A stretch of 64,000 bases of DNA from assembly GCA_028673005.1 (NCBI GenBank), contig CM054115.1:58181407-58245406 (forward strand), written 5' to 3'. Positions 58,690-64,000 of this stretch are shown one piece after another. Each line of letters begins with the position of its first letter. Positions within the stretch are counted from its first letter, which is position 1. The stretch comes from Tanypteryx hageni. Its lineage: Eukaryota > Arthropoda > Insecta > Odonata > Petaluridae. The position numbers and the translations under genes are program-made. The notes beneath the pieces were generated by a model. The model was not told the DNA's origin. It did no database searches and saw only the letters and a list, made by a program, of their open reading frames with translations.

Positions 58690-59200
58690 TTTAAAATTAT
58701 CACATCATCATATGTATACATCGTTGGCTGAAATCAAATGGATTATAATGTATAAGCATTACATTAATGCTCTTAAAGTATGGAAAATCAATTCTTATTG
58801 AAAGGCATTGGAGTCGTTGCTATGGTAGTTCATATTTTTCATTGTTGAAGACTGCAAAAATTTTAAGATTAAAATTGGATTTTTACGCAAATTCAGCATG
58901 GATTAGAATTCTGTCTTCAAGAAAAATAAACTTCATTTTTTCCACAGTATGGTGTATGTCTCGACTTTGTGTCTTAATTGTAAATAATTTAAAAAGCAAT
59001 TTTATATAGCTATGTACCATTTTCAATGTTTTTCTTATGGGGATTTAAAATTAGACACTGGGGTCAAAAACACTCCTTATAAACAACATTTTCTGCAATT
59101 TCGGATTTTTTCCCTAGGTTGTAACCAATGACCTATATTCATGCCAAATTTCACCTCGGTAGCACTTCTAGAAGTACCTTAGGTTTAATATATATATATC
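58690..59200 (+). repeat. Second copy of the dispersed repeat with TA-rich tail
   Basis: Shares 'gttgctatggtagttc', 'tttttcattgttg', 'ccaaatttcacctcggtag' and 'cttctagaagtacctta' with 53900-54142 and ends in 'tatatatatatcc'. It is directly followed by LINE coding sequence, so it may be the 3' end of another retroelement copy. Confidence 0.55.
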
Positions 59201-60280
59201 CTATATATGTAAGAAGATGAGTAAATTGGGTAATGTTGATGAAAATATTAAAGGATATAGGTGTAGACTGGAAAGACAGGAGACTGATCAGGAATCTATA
59301 TGCGAATCAAGTTGTAAAGCTTGGGTTGGTTGGAGAATGCGGACACCTGAGGAGTGAATATCGGTAGAGTAAGACAGGGCTGCTGCCTATCGCCGACCCT
59401 ATTCAATATATATGGAAAAAGTCTAATGCAAGCATTAAAAGGTACAGGAGATTTCAAAATTGGAGGAAGGATTATAAGAATATTAAAATACACAGATGGT
59501 CAAGTACTTGTAGCAAGAAAGGAAGAAGAACTCCAGAAAATGATAAATAGACTAGTAATAACAGGTAGAAAATACGGTATGGAAATAAATACAGAAAAAT
59601 CCAAGGCCATTCGAAAACCGGACAAAGAAGAAAACCTGAACATAAGTATTGGAGAAAAGCCTTTAGAACAAGTTTCAGACTATAAATACCTTGGAAGCAT
59701 CATAACAAGAGAAGCAAAATGTACGGATGAGATCAGGATTAGAATAGGAAAAGCAAAAGTGGCTTTCAGAAGAAAGAAACACCTACTTATGGGGAATATA
59801 AGGGAAGATATCCACAAAAAGTTCATAAAATGCTATGTATGGAGTATGTACAGGGCAGAAACATGGACGCTAAGGAAAAATGACATCAAATACTTAGAAA
59901 GCTTTGAAATGTGGACTAGAGGAGAATGCTGAAGATAAATGGACAGATAGGATGAAAAACGATGAAGTGCTACGAAGAGTAGGAGAGAAGCGAATAACTA
60001 TACAGACTATTAGAAAGAGGAAGGCAAACTGGGTTGGGCATTACCTGAGGAGAGAGAGTATGATTAAAGACGTGTTAAAAGGAAAACTAGATGGAAAAAG
60101 GGAAAGAGGTAGGAAAAGGTTTCAGTTGATAGACGATTTGAAAGGGAAAGAGAGTTATCAAGATATGAAGAGGACAGCAGAAAATAGGAGTATATGGAGA
60201 ACCAGGTTTAACCATGAGTATCATGGCCCTGTCTATGGACAGACTACCTATGATGATGATGTAAGAAGCTATTTATAATG
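59201..60280 (+). pseudogene. Decayed non-LTR retrotransposon RT (RTE/L2-like)
   Basis: Frames 59354-59932 and 59904-60278 overlap and need one frameshift. The first holds GRVRQGCCLSPTLFNIY (RT motif with GVRQGCPLSP expected), then KYTDGQVLVARKEEELQ where YADD is expected, and YLGSIITREAKCTDEIRIRI. The second has the typical tail: DEVLRRVGEKRITIQTIRKR, then NWVGHYLRRES, and KRERGRKRFQLIDDLKG. This matches the 'endonuclease-reverse transcriptase' type abundant in insects. YTDG replaces the catalytic YADD, so activity is lost. The N-terminal endonuclease is absent. Confidence 0.88.
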
Positions 60281-63200
60281 ATTACCGTAATCGTAGGTGA
60301 ACTTTTCGGTAGATTGGTTATAGCCTATTGGGAAGCTTATATCTCCACCGCTGTTTGGGCTATTTTCGTCATCTATAATTTGTAAAGATGCAGAAATCTC
60401 CTGTTCTTTAATGGTACTAAATCCAACTGGAAATGTTAAATACTTTCTTATTTAAGGGAGGTTTTCCGACACCCCTGCACTCCATAATAAAAGCATTGGA
60501 ATAAGTATCAGGCATTATTGAAATCGCATTTTAAAATTAGTTAGAATCAAGATACTAAGTCGGGACCTAAACAGTTGTGTTGGAAAAAGAAAGAAGTTCA
60601 TTTTGGTTACAGTGAAAATTCAATTACGTTCCGAATTTCTCGGAAAATCCATTTTTAATACAAAAAACGCGACTTTTAAACAATGAGAATTGTCAGTTAC
60701 CATGGCCACCTCATTTGAGCGAATGGTAATATTGGGTGTATACTCACGAGCACCTTGACGCTATTACGTCATTTTGTTTGTTTACATGAATTTTGAACAT
60801 TTTTGAAGAATCAGTGAACCTTTCCCCCATTTTATTCGTTATTGTAGCATCGTTAAAAAATTGAATTTCATACTTATACAATAAAATTTTAAATATACTT
60901 CTATCTTTCCTCCCATTAAGTTTTAATTTAATCTTCATAACGTATTGACACTAGTGAGAAAATTCTCTTACTTAGAAATAAACTAGGATATCTTTGTAAT
61001 AATATAGATGAATGAGGATACTGATATTGAACTGTCAGTTACGACTAGCAATTTTTTGATTGAGAGAACACATTTAACCAGCAAAAGACCAACATCGCAG
61101 TCAATTACAAACCACAAAAGTAGCAGAAATAACAAAAAGGCTACAAAATGTAGCATTGCTATAAAACATACTCATTTGCCCTGGCTACAGATGAGATGAA
61201 CTTTAGGGTCAATAGTCTAATAAAATATGCTGTTAAAGGTTCACAGAATCTCTTACTTGAACCTGTTTCCAAAACTTAAATTTTTCCAAATTTTTAAATA
61301 CCATAAATACTTCAATATAATTTAGTCTATTTCTTATATTAGCATTTGAAATGTCATGAGTAATCTTATATGGTATGTCCTCATTATACATGAACTTGAT
61401 TTACATGGATTTGCTTTAACATGATGTTGTACATGAGAATGAGAAAATAAAATTCGATTTCTGTGATTTTGATATAAATGATGGTATTTGGGAATGCATC
61501 TATCATGTAAATCGAGGACTACCTGTACTGTGTGATATGGAATAAAGTTACATGGATTGATATTTTTGGCTCAAGTTCCATTCAGCACAATAAAATGAAT
61601 GTTCACATTGTAAAAGACTGAAAACAACAAGTGCGCCATTTAAACTGTAAAAATATTTTCTGGTAAGAATATCCTTTTTTTAAATATGAAGTACTGTTAT
61701 GGCATCTGTTTTATAATCACAGTCATATTATATTCAAGTAAATGTAATAATTATCACCATGCTGTAAATTTTATAAACCATTGATTCAATTAACCGCACA
61801 TTAGATTTGGTTTTCACTATAAAGTGATTGCTACACCTTTAATAAGTTCAATACTTCAAATTATAATTACTGAGACATTTGTTGGCGCATGTTTTTCAGA
61901 CACTGTAAACATCCACATAAGTAAACACAGTTTAAAATAAAATATTCCAATTTTTTTAGCTTAATATCGTTTTCTTGCATGCTTATGTATGAAATCCAGA
62001 AATAATTGAACAAACAAGTAATGGTAATTTAATTTCAGACATTTCATCAGAACCATGTTCTATTCAGATAAAATTGTCTGACTTAATTTTCATAATCAGC
62101 TCCAACAATTACTGCCCATGTTCTTTACTGACAAAAAATAATTGAGATCTAAGTCAATAAATATTTTCCAGCTTGAACAATCATATAACAATTACTTGAA
62201 CAAATAATGAAGAATGGATCAACGCATAATGGTAAAAAAAACAAAAAGTATCTAACATATGTTAATCAAGGTTACAATGAGTGCATGATAGAAAATTTTC
62301 AACAGTACACATTATTTTTTTACATTGAGAATGAGAAATGTACAGAATTTTGCCAAAAAAATAATGAAGTAAATAGAAGTCTGTTAAATCACACATCATC
62401 ACAGGGTTTTTCATGAGCTCAAACAAATGGTAATGAATTATGTGGTGAAAAAGCTATAACAATCGTGTGGGTAGAGGAATGCCAGTTCAAAACCCAAACT
62501 ACCAACCTTCAACAAATTCTGTGCTGTTGTTCCAAAAAAAATAATGCATAGCCATGGTGGATAGCACAGAGGAGTAGGGAGCGATCGTAGTAATAATTGA
62601 CACTTTTGAAGACAGCCAATCTCCCAACCTCAACACACAACCACAAATGAGAACCATCAAAAACTCGAGAGAGACCTCTCGACACAAATTCGATGACTTA
62701 ATAAAACATACCCACACTAGTCACACAAATCCATACATTTCTGAAACTTTCGTAGCATGAATATACCTCTTTGTACTTTTTTATTTATTTGTCTTGAGAC
62801 ACACACACTAAAACAACAAGCGCACGTAAACACTCTCACATTTATGGACCAAATATTGCTCACAGATGGGGAGTGGGTTAGGAAAAGGCAGCAAATGCCC
62901 TTGGATACAAAGAGTCTAAGCTCAGCCCTTCATATAACATGGCCACACACATTATAGGGCTTTATCTACCACAAGGTAAAAGTGGCAGCATATTTTTAAA
63001 AAATCCCTGAGCATAAGTTGCACATGGATGCAAAAATTGTAATCACGGCAAGCTTACAACTTCCAATTAATACAGCAGCTATTGTTAATGCCACAAGTAT
63101 GACCTGCAAAAGCCATCTCCGGAGGCAGGCTAATGAACACATGGTAGTAGACAACGTATGCTTTTCTTTGACTAATAAAAAACTGACCCATTGTAAAACA

Positions 63201-64000
63201 AAATTCTTATCCCCTTCAATTTAGAAAACACGTATTGTAGTTACCTTCTGAACTATTATGTATACGAAACTGATAAGGGAACCAAAGGAAAAGGAAAAAT
63301 AAGCTGCCTAACTGAAGACATGAGGTACTGACTGTTCTATATAAAAAAAACAAAGAGTGCCAAAAATTAACCTGAGGTTAACAACATAATAGCCTAAAAA
63401 TCAGAATACATTCGAATAGCACGTATGGTACGAGGAAGACATACATTTAACATGGCTATAGTATAAAAAGATCACAACTGTCTTTCTCCTTTTATGAACT
63501 TCACACACTTACAGAGCAATGGTTTATGAAATTTCATATTCATCAAGGAAGATGATGCCATGATAGAAATATACCTTTAAAAAATGCATTCACACGAGAC
63601 TTTTATTCACAAATCATCCCATTGTCTTGAACCCTACAAAAAGGGACTCATCTGATTTAATGGCTATGAGACATGTCGACAAGACACTAACATGAAGAGG
63701 GAAAACATAACGATGTGCATTCATGGAGTTATTCTCTAAAACATAATGAGATTGTAGGTTGCTGCATGAGGCTTGGAAAAATAGGGTCTACCCCCCATAC
63801 ACTTAGCCCGCAACTCACCACAATCCTGAACACAACAGGGAGAAAACACAGAAGATATTCATATTTCTTTGTACTTTTTACTTGAGACCTCCATTTCTCA
63901 AATCACAAGCACCCTATACTTTCACTGGACTGAAAATTAAGTTTTTTTTTACTATACAGGATTGGTAGAAACAGCATGAGGGATGTTTCCGGATTTTATA
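60281..64000. other. AT-rich sequence, no gene recognised
   Basis: At about 61378-61535, 'catgtaaatcgaggactacctgtactg' (minus start CAGTACAGGTAGTCCTCG) looks like the end of a Tigger-type element, with a faint relative near 20555. At the right edge (63790-63850) a minus-strand donor-like 'gtgagt' follows a pyrimidine tract, but no coding frame joins it. Nothing else is supported. Confidence 0.45.

Noticed and set aside
63800..63840. Possible 7-base microexon on the minus strand
   Set aside because: Acceptor and donor words are present, but no neighbouring coding exons could be identified.
1..64000. CRISPR arrays, operons, bacterial promoters, integrated virus
   Set aside because: The window is eukaryotic with spliced genes; no regularly spaced direct repeats or viral structural genes were seen.

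Overview
This is a eukaryotic, AT-rich, intron-bearing and transposon-dense window, almost certainly from an insect or a close arthropod relative. The main evidence is an intact single-exon TRPA channel of the insect 'painless' type. A split Cab45/SDF4-type calcium-binding protein gene and a TE mix of hAT, Tigger/pogo, piggyBac, Penelope-like and several non-LTR retrotransposons fit that reading. No prokaryotic, rRNA or CRISPR features are present.

Layout. 1-2.9 kb is AT-rich intergenic sequence with an old TE end. 2.93-5.0 kb (minus strand) holds the painless-like TRP channel. 5-11.6 kb holds two short non-autonomous hAT-like elements, a pogo-like fragment, a promoter-like GC-richer block with a CRE and a CCAAT box (7.7-7.93 kb), and two candidate 5' exons of an unidentified plus-strand gene. 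11.67-14.63 kb is a complete but decayed hAT element with a perfect 8-bp target duplication. 15.2-16.5 kb is a hAT-like element carrying the N-terminal half of a piggyBac-like transposase. 16.5-25.9 kb is mostly non-coding. It holds candidate minus-strand exons of a Cys-rich protein I do not recognise and a Penelope-like element with a GIY-YIG endonuclease, two 441-bp inverted arms and hammerhead ribozyme motifs. 26-36.1 kb is a nested TE complex: an outer hAT transposase split by a ZMYM1-like hAT, a LINE tail, a 175-bp-arm foldback element and a psq-HTH element.

38.4-54.6 kb (plus strand) is the six-exon Cab45/SDF4 gene. I could splice it exactly into a 367-residue EF-hand protein ending in HDEF. 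Its 11-kb intron 5 is packed with TEs, among them a Tigger inside a hAT that itself sits inside a LINE reverse transcriptase. 54.6-64 kb is mostly featureless, with one decayed LINE at 59.2-60.3 kb.

Only two protein-coding genes are well supported: a sensory cation channel and a secretory-pathway calcium-binding protein. Nothing in the sequence links them functionally; they are neighbours separated by transposon-derived DNA.
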